NCBI RefSeq assembly: GCF_014132355.1
Contig: NZ_BLZO01000113.1
Span: 1-64,000, forward strand
Reading direction: 5' to 3'
DNA length: 64,000 nucleotides
Source: Okeania sp. KiyG1
GTDB lineage: Bacteria; Cyanobacteriota; Cyanobacteriia; Cyanobacteriales; Microcoleaceae
Shown here: positions 46,140-55,592 of the stretch, piece after piece
Layout of the letters: the number at the start of each line of letters is the position of its first letter
Position numbering within the stretch: the first letter of the stretch is position 1
The notes under the pieces: generated by a model
What the model was told of the DNA's origin: nothing
The model's database searches: none
The model's input: only the letters and a program-made list of their open reading frames with translations
Made by a program: the position numbers and the translations under genes

Positions 46140-48125
46140 ATGAATAAATTTAACAGTAAACTTTGGAATAGTTTTTTGCAGATTGCTCAACCATATTTTT
46201 ACCCGTTAGAACCGGGAGGAAGCAAAGTATTTTTAGGATTATTATTTCTACTTTTGATATTTTTATTTGCTGCTGTTTTTTTAGTTGTTAGTTTGATTTG
46301 CATAGTTAGTGCAGCTATATTTGGCGAGTCATTTAATAATATTGCTCCTGGTTTAGTCAATATAATTCAAAATATTATTAATTCGCACTGGATATTTGTT
46401 ATTGCTTTAATGATTGTAGTTCCTGCCATTGGTTTTTGGTACTATAAAAGACAACTTATCCCACGTTGGCAACCTTGGGCATTATTAAGTTTGTTATTAT
46501 TATTATCTCTATCAGTTAGTGGTTTAAATGTAATTATTAGCTATGTAGGCAACTTTTTTACAACTGCATTATCTGAAAAAGACCAGCCTACATTTTGGCG
46601 GTTTTTATTTGTTTATGCCGGGGTTTTTATTATTGGTACTCCTATAGTTGTTATTTACGCATATACAAGGCAAAAATTAGGACTGTACTGGCGAGAGTGG
46701 ATGACAAATAAGTTTCTAGATAACTACTTAAAAAATAGGTCATATTATGAAATAGACTCAAAAGGTGCAATCGATAATCCAGACCAAAGAATTGCAGAGG
46801 ATATTAAATCTTTCACTAACCAAAGTTTATTTTTTCTTCTCACAATTCTCAATTCAATAATTGACGTTATTTCCTTCACAGGAATTTTATGGTCAATATC
46901 AATACCACTCTCAATATTTCTCATTATTTATGCTGTAGCGGGAACATTAGTAGCAGTAATTTTTGGCAGAAAATTAATTCCTTTAAATTTCTACCAACTC
47001 AAACGAGAAGCAGATTTTCGTTATGGATTAGTTCATATCCGCGACCATGCTGAATCAATTGCTTTTTACCGAGGAGAAGAGCAAGAATTATCTCAAATTA
47101 GGCAAAGATTTACTCAGGTTTTTAATAACTTTAATTTACTGATTGGCTGGCAAAGAAATGTAGATTACTTTACCACAGGTTATCGATATGCAGTAATTAT
47201 TTTGCCTTCTTTAATTATGGCTCCTATTTACTTTGCAGGTGAGATTAAATTTGGAGATATTAGTCAGGCAGGTTTTGCTTTTAGTCAAGTTTTAGGAGCT
47301 TTTTCTTTAGTAGTTAGTCAAATTGACAACTTAACTAATTTTGCGGCTGGTATTAACCGTTTGGATAAATTTAGAGAAACATTAGAAGAGACCACAAAAG
47401 TATCAGAAGAAGGAAATAGGGAAATTGACATCACAGAAAGTTCTAGATTAGCCTTAGAAAAGATTACTTTAAATACTCCTCTAAACCACGAAGAAATTAA
47501 TGAAAGTCAAAAGACTTTGGTAGAAAATTTATCAGTAGTAGTAAATTCAGGTCAAGGATTATTAATTGTTGGAAAAAGTGGAGCAGGAAAAAGTTCTTTA
47601 TTAAGAGCAATAGCAGGTCTATGGACATCGGGTACGGGTCGTTTAGTACGCCCTAATTTGGAGAAAATGTTATTTCTACCTCAGCGCCCTTATATGATTT
47701 TAGGAAGTTTACGAGAACAGTTGTTATACCCTCAAGTTAACCAAGATTTTGATGAGTATGAATTAAGAAAAATTTTGAAACTGGTTAACTTAGAAGATTT
47801 ACCAGATAGATTAGATGGTTTTGATGTGGAGTTACCATGGGAAAATGTTTTATCTTTGGGGGAACAACAACGTTTAGCTTTTGCAAGACTATTATTAATT
47901 AAGCCTAATTATGCAATTTTAGATGAAGCTACCAGCGCTTTAGACCTACAAAATGAAGCGGAACTTTATCAAAAATTACAAGCAACTCAAACAACATTTG
48001 TAAGTGTAGGACATCGTTTAAGTTTGTTGAAATATCATCAACAAGTTTTAGAATTAACAGGTAATGCTAATTGGCGAGTATTATCAGCAGAAGATTATCA
48101 AGCAGAAGCTAGTTCTTATAATTAA
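46140..48125 (+). CDS. SbmA/BacA-like ABC transporter (fused permease/ATPase), 661 aa
   Basis: The N-terminal half has about six to eight membrane helices (33-60, 84-103, 113-135, 155-175, 232-275, 345-365), with TNKFLDNYLKNRSYYEID and NPDQRIAED near 213-221, the hallmark of the ABC_membrane_2 (ABCD/YddA) permease family. The ATPase has Walker A GKSGAGKSS near 478-486, LSLGEQQRLAFAR near 571 and Walker B YAILDEATSALD near 591-602. Relatives move peptides, cobalamin or acyl-CoA across membranes; which applies here is not known. ATG at 46140 follows agaaaattcaaga, a poor ribosome binding site. Length is normal for the family. Confidence 0.87.
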   Translation: MNKFNSKLWNSFLQIAQPYFYPLEPGGSKVFLGLLFLLLIFLFAAVFLVVSLICIVSAAIFGESFNNIAPGLVNIIQNIINSHWIFVIALMIVVPAIGFWYYKRQLIPRWQPWALLSLLLLLSLSVSGLNVIISYVGNFFTTALSEKDQPTFWRFLFVYAGVFIIGTPIVVIYAYTRQKLGLYWREWMTNKFLDNYLKNRSYYEIDSKGAIDNPDQRIAEDIKSFTNQSLFFLLTILNSIIDVISFTGILWSISIPLSIFLIIYAVAGTLVAVIFGRKLIPLNFYQLKREADFRYGLVHIRDHAESIAFYRGEEQELSQIRQRFTQVFNNFNLLIGWQRNVDYFTTGYRYAVIILPSLIMAPIYFAGEIKFGDISQAGFAFSQVLGAFSLVVSQIDNLTNFAAGINRLDKFRETLEETTKVSEEGNREIDITESSRLALEKITLNTPLNHEEINESQKTLVENLSVVVNSGQGLLIVGKSGAGKSSLLRAIAGLWTSGTGRLVRPNLEKMLFLPQRPYMILGSLREQLLYPQVNQDFDEYELRKILKLVNLEDLPDRLDGFDVELPWENVLSLGEQQRLAFARLLLIKPNYAILDEATSALDLQNEAELYQKLQATQTTFVSVGHRLSLLKYHQQVLELTGNANWRVLSAEDYQAEASSYN

Positions 48126-48378
48126 TAATTAATAATTAATAATTAATAATTAGGGCTTGCTGATTAACTATCAAAGCATTGACAGATAAAGGTTATAGGG
48201 AACAGGAAGGAGGAATAATGGATAATAATTGATTTACAGCACTTTTTAGGAAGGGTGAGGTACAGTTTATTAATTCTCTGTTGCCTGTTGCTTTCCGGAG
48301 CTGTTGCCTAAAGTCCTAAAATTTTGTACCTCACTAACTCCGAAACTGCTGTAATTTTTGATTTTTGGAGATAGTTAT

Positions 48379-48484
48379 TATATCATGTTCGGATAATCAG
48401 TTATAAAAAACCTTCTGCCTTCTGCCCTCTGCCTTCTGCCTTCGGTCCGCAGATATTATAAGTATTCAACCGAACATGATATTA
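48379..48484. mobile_element. MITE family 2, copy e
   Basis: Ends tatatcatgttcggataatc and tattcaaccgaacatgatatta; the short 106-bp interior is a ttctgccctctgccttctgc pyrimidine run. Confidence 0.75.
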
Positions 48485-48581
48485 GACTTCTCCGAAAATA
48501 GTCAAACAAATACTATAACTATCTTTTAAGGAGCGATCGCTATTCTACCAAGATGGTTAATTTCTACAGTCTCATAGATAT

Positions 48582-48716
48582 TAGACATCTCCAAAAATCA
48601 AAAATAAAATCAATTATACTACAGAAATTATCAATTATTTCCCCCTCCATACCTATTCCCTATTCCCTCCATACCTATTCCCTCCATACCTATTCCCTCT
48701 TTTCTGGAGATGTCTA
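48582..48716. mobile_element. MITE family 4 (TAGACATCTCCA...TGGAGATGTCTA)
   Basis: Perfect 12-bp inverted ends enclose aaaataaaatcaattat, a cattatttccc-type segment and three copies of cctattccctcca. A second, degenerate member lies at about 51444-51548 (agacatctccaatcatt ... ttttctggagaga). Confidence 0.7.
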
Positions 48717-49027
48717 TTAGAGATAGTTAGTATTAATATTTAGAGATAGTTAGTATTAATATATAGCAATCAGGAATCAGTTGTGAGAATTGAGGTGTTC
48801 CTTAAAAGTATAGAATATAGCAATTATTATATTCATATGATGCGTTTTTTTATTCTTCTCTGTTCCCTGTTCCCTATTCCCTAAAAGTTTTCAATATCTC
48901 ACAACTCAAATCATATTGCTATATAGTCCTTTTTATTTAAATCAGGGGAATAAGGAGGCTAACTGAAATGACTATTCCCTCCATACATTTTTCATGCCAC
49001 TTGGTCTCCACATCCCAGGTAAAAACG

Positions 49028-50377
49028 CTATATATTATTTTGAATAACTTGCCGATATTCACTCTTACGCTTCACTCCTTTCAACTGTTCGACCAAACCC
49101 TTATTCTTAAAAAACTGAATCGTTGGTGTAGACATTACCCCTGCATTCTGAGCAATTTCGGGATCTTGCTCAATATCAATCTCTACATAATGAATTTTTC
49201 CCTCAAACTCTTGTAGAACCTTCTCCAAAATAGGCTTCAAAGTATGACATGGAGCACAGGTAGGAGCAGAATACTTAACTATAATTAGGCGATCGCTCTG
49301 GTGGTAGAGTTTCCGCAAAGCATAACCGCCAAGATGGTGAGTAGAATTCTGGTCAAAACTCTCAACAGTATCAACAACTATCTCCTCATCCGACTTCTTA
49401 GTTGCTTTTTCCTGAGCAAACTCCTGTACCAAACCTTTTTCCGACAACCATTTCTCTACCAACATTGCCCCCATACAACCACTACCAGCAGCAGTTATTG
49501 CCTGACGAAACTCACTATCTTGGACATCACCTACAGCATAGACACCTTCAACGCTAGTTTTCACCATATCTCGAGTAAGCACATAACCCTTCTCATCCAA
49601 CTCCAACTGTCCTTGAAAAATTTGAGTATTTGGGGTATGACCAATAGCATAAAACAAACCTTCCACTGGTAAGTCCTGCTGTGTACCAGTCTGATTATTT
49701 CTCAGTTTCACACCTTCCAACACACCATTACCATATACATCTATAACTTCAGTTTGCCAATGAACAGTAATTTTCGGATTTTCTAACACTCTCTGCTGCA
49801 TAGTCTTACTCGCCCGCATCCGGTCTCGACGTACCAATAAATGAATATGAGAACCATACTTAGTTAAATAAAGAGACTCCTCCGCTGCAGTATCCCCACC
49901 ACCAATAACTGCTAATTCCACTCCCTTAAAAGCTGGGTTGGCTCCATCGCAGACAGCACAAGCAGAAATACCACTATTCCAAAATTTTTCTTCACTAGGT
50001 AGTTTGAGTTTCTTGGCAGTCGCCCCAGTAGCAATGATGATGCTATAAGTTTTAATTTCTCGTTCCTCTGACTTAATAGTAAATGGGTACTGAGTTAGGT
50101 CTACAAAAGTAACATCTTCTGTGTATAGTTCTGTCCCCCAGCGAACTGCTTGATTTTTCATTCGTTCCATTAATTGCGGTCCAGTAATACCTTCGGGAAA
50201 ACCAGGAAAGTTCTCTACTTCAGTCGTTGTCATTAATTGACCCCCTGGTATACCTCCTATTTGATAACCTTCAAAGACTACTGGTTTGAGGTTAGCACGT
50301 CCTGCATAGATCGCCGCAGTATAGCCTGCTGGTCCTGAACCTATAATTACTAAGTTTTCTATTCTTTGTTTTGTCAT
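49028..50377 (-). CDS. ntrC: NADPH thioredoxin reductase-thioredoxin fusion (NTRC)
   Basis: 449 residues. FAD-binding GSGPAG at 13-18, redox-active CAVC (Cys 140 and 143), NADPH-binding GGGDTAAEE near 159, and the second FAD motif [10 protein letters not shown] near 278-287 make a complete thioredoxin reductase. A linker is followed by a thioredoxin domain with CAPC (Cys 374 and 377) and cis-Pro in STPTIQF near 418. NTRC uses NADPH to reduce 2-Cys peroxiredoxin and other targets, and it is found in oxygenic phototrophs, which supports the cyanobacterial assignment. The symbol is used in the sense of NADPH-thioredoxin reductase C, not the nitrogen regulator. The gene is complete and stands alone. 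Confidence 0.93.
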   Translation of the reverse strand: MTKQRIENLVIIGSGPAGYTAAIYAGRANLKPVVFEGYQIGGIPGGQLMTTTEVENFPGFPEGITGPQLMERMKNQAVRWGTELYTEDVTFVDLTQYPFTIKSEEREIKTYSIIIATGATAKKLKLPSEEKFWNSGISACAVCDGANPAFKGVELAVIGGGDTAAEESLYLTKYGSHIHLLVRRDRMRASKTMQQRVLENPKITVHWQTEVIDVYGNGVLEGVKLRNNQTGTQQDLPVEGLFYAIGHTPNTQIFQGQLELDEKGYVLTRDMVKTSVEGVYAVGDVQDSEFRQAITAAGSGCMGAMLVEKWLSEKGLVQEFAQEKATKKSDEEIVVDTVESFDQNSTHHLGGYALRKLYHQSDRLIIVKYSAPTCAPCHTLKPILEKVLQEFEGKIHYVEIDIEQDPEIAQNAGVMSTPTIQFFKNKGLVEQLKGVKRKSEYRQVIQNNI

Positions 50378-50590
50378 AATATTAAGATTTCGTGGTAGAT
50401 AGTAACGTTTTTGTACTGTACTTTCTTCCAGTTAAAAGTTCCTGATTTTTTGTAGACATTGTTTGCTTGTTCAATCGTACTAAAGCTTGGTTAAAATTTC
50501 TCTCTTTGCATAAGCATTCAGCAGTCAGCTATTAGCTATTACTTTTAGTTTAGGATAAAAGCTTTATTTAATCGTCTTACTACAAAATTT

Positions 50591-51435
50591 GGGCGTTGCT
50601 GAATTAAGGTATGATTTGGAAAAAGAGCGATCGCGCTCACTATAAAATAATTTATATTATTTGAATAAGGAGTTGGCACATCTCTAAATTTTAGAAGCGT
50701 GAATTAATAATTGAATAGAATATTTGAGCATTTCTTCAGACTTAGAATAGCAAAGAGTTTGACGATGTAACCTTGCTAAATCATGTCTTAATAAGCGTAT
50801 TTTCACCAACAAAATCGAACCATGTATGTTTTACTAATAATTTGATCTCCATCACTGTTTAAAATTTGGGTAAACTTTCCATCCATCTGTCACATAAAAA
50901 TAACATTTCCATTTACTAATAACTTCCCACCCTGGGAGCAAAAGTTTTGGCACTATGGTCTCCTAAAACCCATCCCAAAATACCCTGTTTAAAGTGGTCT
51001 ACTGCAGCTCCTGTGCCAAATTTTGTTTTTTTTGAGCATACCATAGTTTCTAATTCATCTAATTCTCCTACTTCAGGAGTTTCCAGTGGATCATAACAAT
51101 CAGGTAAGAGTTTCCCTACTTGTTTGACCCAATTAATAATTGTGGTATGATGCACTTTCTTAACTCTTTCAATACCTCGCTCATCCCATACCATTGACAT
51201 ACATTTTTAGACATTCTTGTTTAAGAGCTTGAGAGTAACCTCTACCAGGTTCATAACATTCTATGAATTGTCGGCCACAATGGACACAAATATAGTTTTG
51301 CTTTCCTTTTTTATGACCATTTTTATTGATATGATCTGATTTACATTCAGGACATTGCATAATTTTGAATTCTAATAAGTTGACTTTTTTGGCGATCGCT
51401 CTTTTCCCAAATCATACCCTAATTCAGCAACGCCC
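50591..51435 (-). mobile_element. IS1-family element, decayed
   Basis: Near-perfect ~28-bp inverted ends (GGGCGTTGCTGAATTA...) at 50591 and 51435 enclose a broken IS1-type transposase. On the minus strand from 51359 it reads MQCPECKSDHINKNGHKKGKQNYICVHCGRQFIECYEPGRGY (InsA-like zinc finger), then a frameshift near 51195, HHTTIINWVKQVGKLLPDCY, ELDELETMV, and after a further frameshift KWKCYFYVTDGWKVYPNFK and YSKSEEMLKY-like codons. No clear target duplication was found beyond TTT. Confidence 0.85.
50650..51359 (-). pseudogene. IS1-type transposase (InsAB-like), multiple frameshifts
   Basis: The longest surviving frame (51200-50916) covers the HTH and the start of the catalytic domain, ending VLGDHSAKTFAP before the frame is lost. 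The rest of the DDE region (VTDGWKVYP, DGDQIISKTYM, LRH-like, RLHRQTLCYSKSEEMLKYS) can be read by switching frames. Three or more lesions make it inactive. Confidence 0.8.
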
Positions 51436-51655
51436 TTTATCCTCAAAAGACATCTCCAATCATTAAAAATAAAATCAATTATCCTAGAGCGTGTCATCAA
51501 TTATTTCCCTCTACTCCCTACTCCCTACTCCCTCTTTTCTGGAGAGAGCTAAAAGATACGATCAGGGGTTCTATATGATTATATCTATGTAGAACTTTTG
51601 CTATACTTGCTCATGAAGTTATACCAAATTTACGCAAAGCTACTTACATCTTAAT

Positions 51656-52250
51656 CTATAGCAGATACATCAAGCCCGGCAATTCCCGGCAAAAGTCGGG
51701 AAAACTGTTCATAGCAACGTGACGGCAGAACCATCGACATTGGCGGTATCGCGCTAACGCGCCGCAACGCTTACGCAATGCTTTGAGAAAAATGCCCAAA
51801 GCGCCATTCCAATCTCTCGGCATTGAATGACCGCAATGCGGACATTTAAAATGCTTTGACCCTCCTAAGTTTTGATGAACATTACCGCAATGAGTACAAG
51901 TTTTGGAAGTATATTCCTCAGTTACATCTATTACGGTTGCCCCTCGTTTTAAAGCCTGAAACTTAAGAGTTTGTTTGAAACGGTAATGTGCCCAATTTAA
52001 CATTTGGCGAACTGACGCACGAGTTAAGTTTGCGTTTCTTTTTCCCTGACTAGGCAACCATTTGGGATGACTCAAAAGTAGGGAGAAAGATGACACGATA
52101 CTCAGTTGTTAACCATTTTGCTACTTTTTTATGGACTTCATCTATGAGGTTTTTTATCCTAATCAACAAGCTATTAATTTTTTTGTTTAACCTCTGTCTT
52201 TTGTACTTATTTTGACGACCAGCGTAAAGTGCTATATGTTTTCTGGTTTA
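51656..52250 (-). pseudogene. tnpB: TnpB/OrfB remnant (separate lineage), 5' part degraded
   Basis: 51656-52096 encodes LTRASVRQMLNWAHYRFKQTLKFQALKRGATVIDVTEEYTSKTCTHCGNV...FKCPHCGHSMPRDWNGALGIFLKAL, the end of RuvC, a zinc ribbon and RuvC-III. Upstream (to about 52250) codons for HIALYAGRQNKYKRQRLNKKINSLL and ATFLWTSSMR-like helices remain in other frames with a stop between. The N-terminal domains and RuvC-I are missing. Confidence 0.7.
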
Positions 52251-52639
52251 CGTTTAATTTTGCCGACTTACTGTTGTTTATATTATTAAAACAAATATTT
52301 ATGAAGAGATAATTTTAAAATTGTCATGTTAAGTAAATTATGAATAAATGTAAAATTTGGCATTTATTGACATTATTCTCAATTATTTGACGAATTTACT
52401 TAATTTGCAGTCCATGATATGATTTTTAAAGTCACAGGATTGGTGTAATTAATTTGTAAAAACTCTGGAAACTATATTGAAATCGTATTATGTTAAGTAA
52501 TTTTAATTTTCATTTGTTGGAGGAAAAAACAATTTTTCTAGAGACAGCTTAACAATAAAAGCCGAAAATTTGACAAAAAACTAGATTTGTGTATTTTCGT
52601 TTTGGTTATTGGTAGAAATTTCAATGAAACAGAAAAATT
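52251..52639. other. AT-rich intergenic region upstream of the methyltransferase
   Basis: Unique sequence without recognised repeats; ttcatttgttggaggaaaaaac near 52510-52530 is purine-rich but 110 bp from the start. Nothing else is supported. Confidence 0.4.
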
Positions 52640-53305
52640 ATGGAAAGAATATTAGAACCAGAAGTCATGGACACATGGGAAGAAGCAGAAGAATATGACT
52701 CAATGGACTTTTTGGAAGTCAATCAAGCCTTTGCAGAAAGTTCTATAGAAATCGGCCCAAAAAAAGGATTGGTTCTTGATGTTGGTACTGGTACTGCCAG
52801 AATACCGATATTAATATGTCAGCAACAACCAGAATGGCAAATAATTGGTATTGATTTATCAAAAAATATGCTGACTATTGGAGAGAGAAATATTGAAAAA
52901 GCACAATTACAATCCCAGGTCAAATTAGAGTTAGTAGATGCCAAAAAATTACCCTATTCAGAACATAGTTTTGAGATGGTAATTTCTAACAGTATTGTTC
53001 ACCATTTATCAGAGCCATTACTATTATTTCAAGAAGTTAAAAGAGTTTTGCAGCCTCAAGGTGGAATATTTATACGAGACTTACTTCGTCCAGAAACTCC
53101 AGAATTAAAAGAGGAACTTGTAGACAAATACGCTAGAGATTGTAATCAACATCAACAGAAATTATTTAGAGATTCTTTGCAAGCTGCTCTGACTATTGTT
53201 GAAGTAGAGAAAATAGTTAAAGATGCTGGTATTAAAGAAGTAAAAATATATCAATCATCAGATAGGCATTGGACTGCAGAAAGAAAATGGTCAAAAACAG
53301 AATAG
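52640..53305 (+). CDS. Class I SAM-dependent methyltransferase, 221 aa
   Basis: Motif I VLDVGTGTARIPI near 45-57, IIGIDLSKNML near 68-78 (acidic residue binding the SAM ribose), LVDAKKLPYSEHSFEMVISNSIVHHL near 97-122 and LQPQGGIFIRDLL near 137-149 define a Methyltransf_11/25-type fold. The substrate is unknown. The polar N-terminal segment (EPEVMDTWEEAEEYDSMDF) is typical of cyanobacterial members. ATG at 52640 follows aacagaaaaatt without a strong ribosome binding site. It is monocistronic, with no pathway context. Confidence 0.85.
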   Translation: MERILEPEVMDTWEEAEEYDSMDFLEVNQAFAESSIEIGPKKGLVLDVGTGTARIPILICQQQPEWQIIGIDLSKNMLTIGERNIEKAQLQSQVKLELVDAKKLPYSEHSFEMVISNSIVHHLSEPLLLFQEVKRVLQPQGGIFIRDLLRPETPELKEELVDKYARDCNQHQQKLFRDSLQAALTIVEVEKIVKDAGIKEVKIYQSSDRHWTAERKWSKTE

Positions 53306-53812
53306 ATATCTCCTTCAAGAATTTAGAATTTAGAATGCGCGAATTTAGAATTATCTCTCCTTGAAAATAAGAGGATTAGGTTAGTTTAATAGCTGATTAA
53401 TTCCTATATTTAATAACCTTGAATTTAATACTCTAAAATAACTCAGAACATTACCTATAAATAGATAGATGTTTTTATAAATCAAAAAATATTGAAAAAT
53501 TGTATCTTTGATTACTTTGATTTCTGACGAATAATCTTGAGATATCTATTAGCTGGATTCGGTCAAAAAGACATCGCTTCTATATGCAGGATATGATGTC
53601 ATTATTGAGGCATTATCTGTAGTCGAAGTTTAGGAAATTGGTATAAAAAAGCAAAGCCACAGTATGTAGTAGATTTTCTGGAAAAATTAAGATACATGAT
53701 TTTCATTAAAAATTTTCTGTCATAACACTATACAGAATTGAAAAGTGATCATAAGCTGTTAATAGAAGGTTAAAAAAATCATAAGGAAGGAATTTAGCTA
53801 AACCGTCGATAA
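53306..53812. other. Intergenic region, little recognised
   Basis: Short tttagaatttagaat and ttgaaaataagaggatta repeat pieces at the left, then unique AT-rich DNA up to the left end of the next TnpB element. Confidence 0.45.
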
Positions 53813-53969
53813 GCCTCACACCATAATTTTAAATTTGGTGTGAGATGAATTCGTGGCCAATTGAATAGGTTCGATGCCAATTCAATTTGCATGCCATCCC
53901 AGCAGAAGCTTTCGCCCTAGTTGAAAAACTTGTATTATTATCTTGCAATAACCCCGGAAATTTTCCACC

Positions 53970-55226
53970 ATGCGGACTGCCTACCAATATAAATTAAGGC
54001 CAAATAAAGAACAGTTAGCCACAATAGAAATGTGGTTAGAATTGTTGCGTCGGCAGTACAACTATAGGTTAGGCGAGCGGTTCTCGTGGTGGTCAGAAAA
54101 CAGTTGTCCAGTTAACGCCTGCCCCTTGGTGATGCCCATTCCTCAACTAAGAGATAATCCAGATTATTACTCTCAAAAACGAGATTTGGTCAATACCAAA
54201 GACAAGTTTCCTGACTACAAGCTAATTCATTCTCAAGTATTACAAGATTGCATAAAACGGGTAAAACTTGCCTTTGATAGGTGGTTTAAGGCAGACAAAA
54301 ATGGACATAAATTAGGGAAACCAAGATTTAAAGGAATTGGACGTTATCGCAGTTTTACTTATCCTCAAATCAAGCAAAACTGCATGGAAGGAAACAAGAT
54401 CAACTTGCCAAAAATAGGCAATATCAAGTTAATTAAACATCGACCATTACCGGATGATTTTCAAGTAAAAACTATTACGATTAGTCGTAAAGCAGATGGT
54501 TATTATGTGACTTTATCCCTAGAAGACAGATCGGTTCCAGCTTTAACAACTAAAGTGGAACCTACATTAAAAAATACTCTGGGAATTGACATGGGGTTGA
54601 AGGAATTCTTAGTAACAAGTGAAGGAGAATCTATTCCCATCCCTCAATACTATCGAAAATCTCAGCAGCGATTAAAGATTCTACAGAAACGTTTATCTCG
54701 TAAAAAGAAAGGAAGTAAAAGGTGGCTCAAAGCTCTTTTAGCTGTAGCGAAACAACATAAAAAAGTAGCCGATAAACGTAAAGATTTTCATTTCAAAACA
54801 GCCAATGAATTGTTATCAAAAGCCGAAGTTATTGCCCATGTAGACGCGGAGCGCGGCGTGCCGGAGGCAAACTTAAATATAAAAGGGCTAGCAAAGACTC
54901 ATTTGAGTAAATCAATTAACGATGCAGGATGGGGACAATTTCTGTCTATTTTAACTGTCAAAGCCGGAAATGCTGGACAGAAAACTATAGCAGTGAACCC
55001 CAAAAATACCAGCCAAAATTGCTCAAACTGTGGGGAAAAAGTTCCCAAAAAATTAAACATACGAACTCATTCTTGTCCGCATTGCGGTATTGTGATAGAC
55101 CGCGACTTGAATGCAGCGATAAATATAAAAAATAGGGCGGCAGGGCATTCCGTTCTTAAAGCTCGTGGAGCCCGACGGAATACCGGGGCTACGAAACGAG
55201 AAGCCCACAGTATAGCGCCAGCTTAG
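53970..55226 (+). CDS. tnpB: TnpB lineage A, with an 8-codon repeat insertion at RuvC-II
   Basis: 418 residues: RuvC-I LGIDMGLKEFLVTSEGE, helical linker, zinc ribbon CSNCGEK...CPHCG and Ruv[16 protein letters not shown]. At RuvC-II the usual VIxxEDLNIKG reads [20 protein letters not shown]: a GC-rich ~24-bp repeat (gcggagcgcggcgtgccgga) has entered in frame and appears to replace or separate the catalytic acidic pair, so nuclease activity is doubtful. The reading frame stays open through the omega-RNA region and ends in SIAPA. The start ATG at 53970 is preceded by the 155-bp left end. Confidence 0.85.
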   Translation: MRTAYQYKLRPNKEQLATIEMWLELLRRQYNYRLGERFSWWSENSCPVNACPLVMPIPQLRDNPDYYSQKRDLVNTKDKFPDYKLIHSQVLQDCIKRVKLAFDRWFKADKNGHKLGKPRFKGIGRYRSFTYPQIKQNCMEGNKINLPKIGNIKLIKHRPLPDDFQVKTITISRKADGYYVTLSLEDRSVPALTTKVEPTLKNTLGIDMGLKEFLVTSEGESIPIPQYYRKSQQRLKILQKRLSRKKKGSKRWLKALLAVAKQHKKVADKRKDFHFKTANELLSKAEVIAHVDAERGVPEANLNIKGLAKTHLSKSINDAGWGQFLSILTVKAGNAGQKTIAVNPKNTSQNCSNCGEKVPKKLNIRTHSCPHCGIVIDRDLNAAINIKNRAAGHSVLKARGARRNTGATKREAHSIAPA

Positions 55227-55241
55227 TGTGGGAGTATGTCA
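55110..55241 (+). ncRNA. Predicted omega-RNA of TnpB lineage A
   Basis: The stretch agggcggcagggcattccgt ... agtgtgggagtatgtca is conserved at nucleotide level in four places: here, 57311-57430, 26820-26940, and the miniature element at 55430-55530, where no protein is encoded. Conservation without coding indicates an RNA or transposition function. Predicted guide: cgacagaagttggaaat after 55241. Confidence 0.55.
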
Positions 55242-55279
55242 CGACAGAAGTTGGAAATATTTAGCTGAATCGCCTCAAA

Positions 55280-55530
55280 GCCTCACGCCATAATCTTTGA
55301 TTTGGCGATCAGATGAATCGGCAGCAAATTGAATTGGTTCGATGCCCATTCAATAAAGGGCTAGCAAAGACCAGTTTGAGTAAATCAATTAACGATGCGA
55401 TTTGGGGGTCAATATAAAAAATAGGGCGACAGCCCAGACATCCTTAAAGCAAGCGCTTGCCCGATGCAATGGCAAGGCTATGAAATGAGAAGCCCACACC
55501 ATAGCACCAGCTTAGTGTGGGAGTATGTTA
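55280..55530 (+). mobile_element. Miniature (non-autonomous) derivative of the lineage A TnpB element
   Basis: 251 bp. The left end GCCTCACGCCATAATCTTTG through cgatgcccattcaat is joined to short internal pieces (gggctagcaaagaccagtttgag, cgatttggggg) and then to the whole right end (gagaagcccacaccatagc ... agtgtgggagtatgtta). Almost all of tnpB is deleted. It sits 38 bp after the full copy in the same orientation. Confidence 0.8.
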
Positions 55531-55592
55531 CTCAACCTTCTTCCTTTTTCCTTATTCCTTCAAGTTTATTTTTTCCACAGGAGCAATAGATT

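Larger units (their letters stand above)
48126..49027. repeat. Repeat-filled spacer with two MITE-like elements
   Basis: Contains an aattaataattaataatt tract, one end of MITE family 3 (agggcttgctgattaactat, 48151), MITE family 2 (48379-48484), MITE family 4 (48582-48716), a gttagtattaatat duplication and unique sequence. No gene is seen. Confidence 0.65.
53813..55241 (+). mobile_element. IS200/IS605-type TnpB-only element, lineage A, copy 1
   Basis: Boundaries come from comparison with the inverted copy at 57311-58739 and the miniature copy at 55280-55530. The left end starts GCCTCACACCATAAT and folds back with ATTTGGTGTGAG; the right end is a CCCACA...TGTGGG hairpin followed by AGTATGTCA. 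Only tnpB is carried. Confidence 0.8.
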
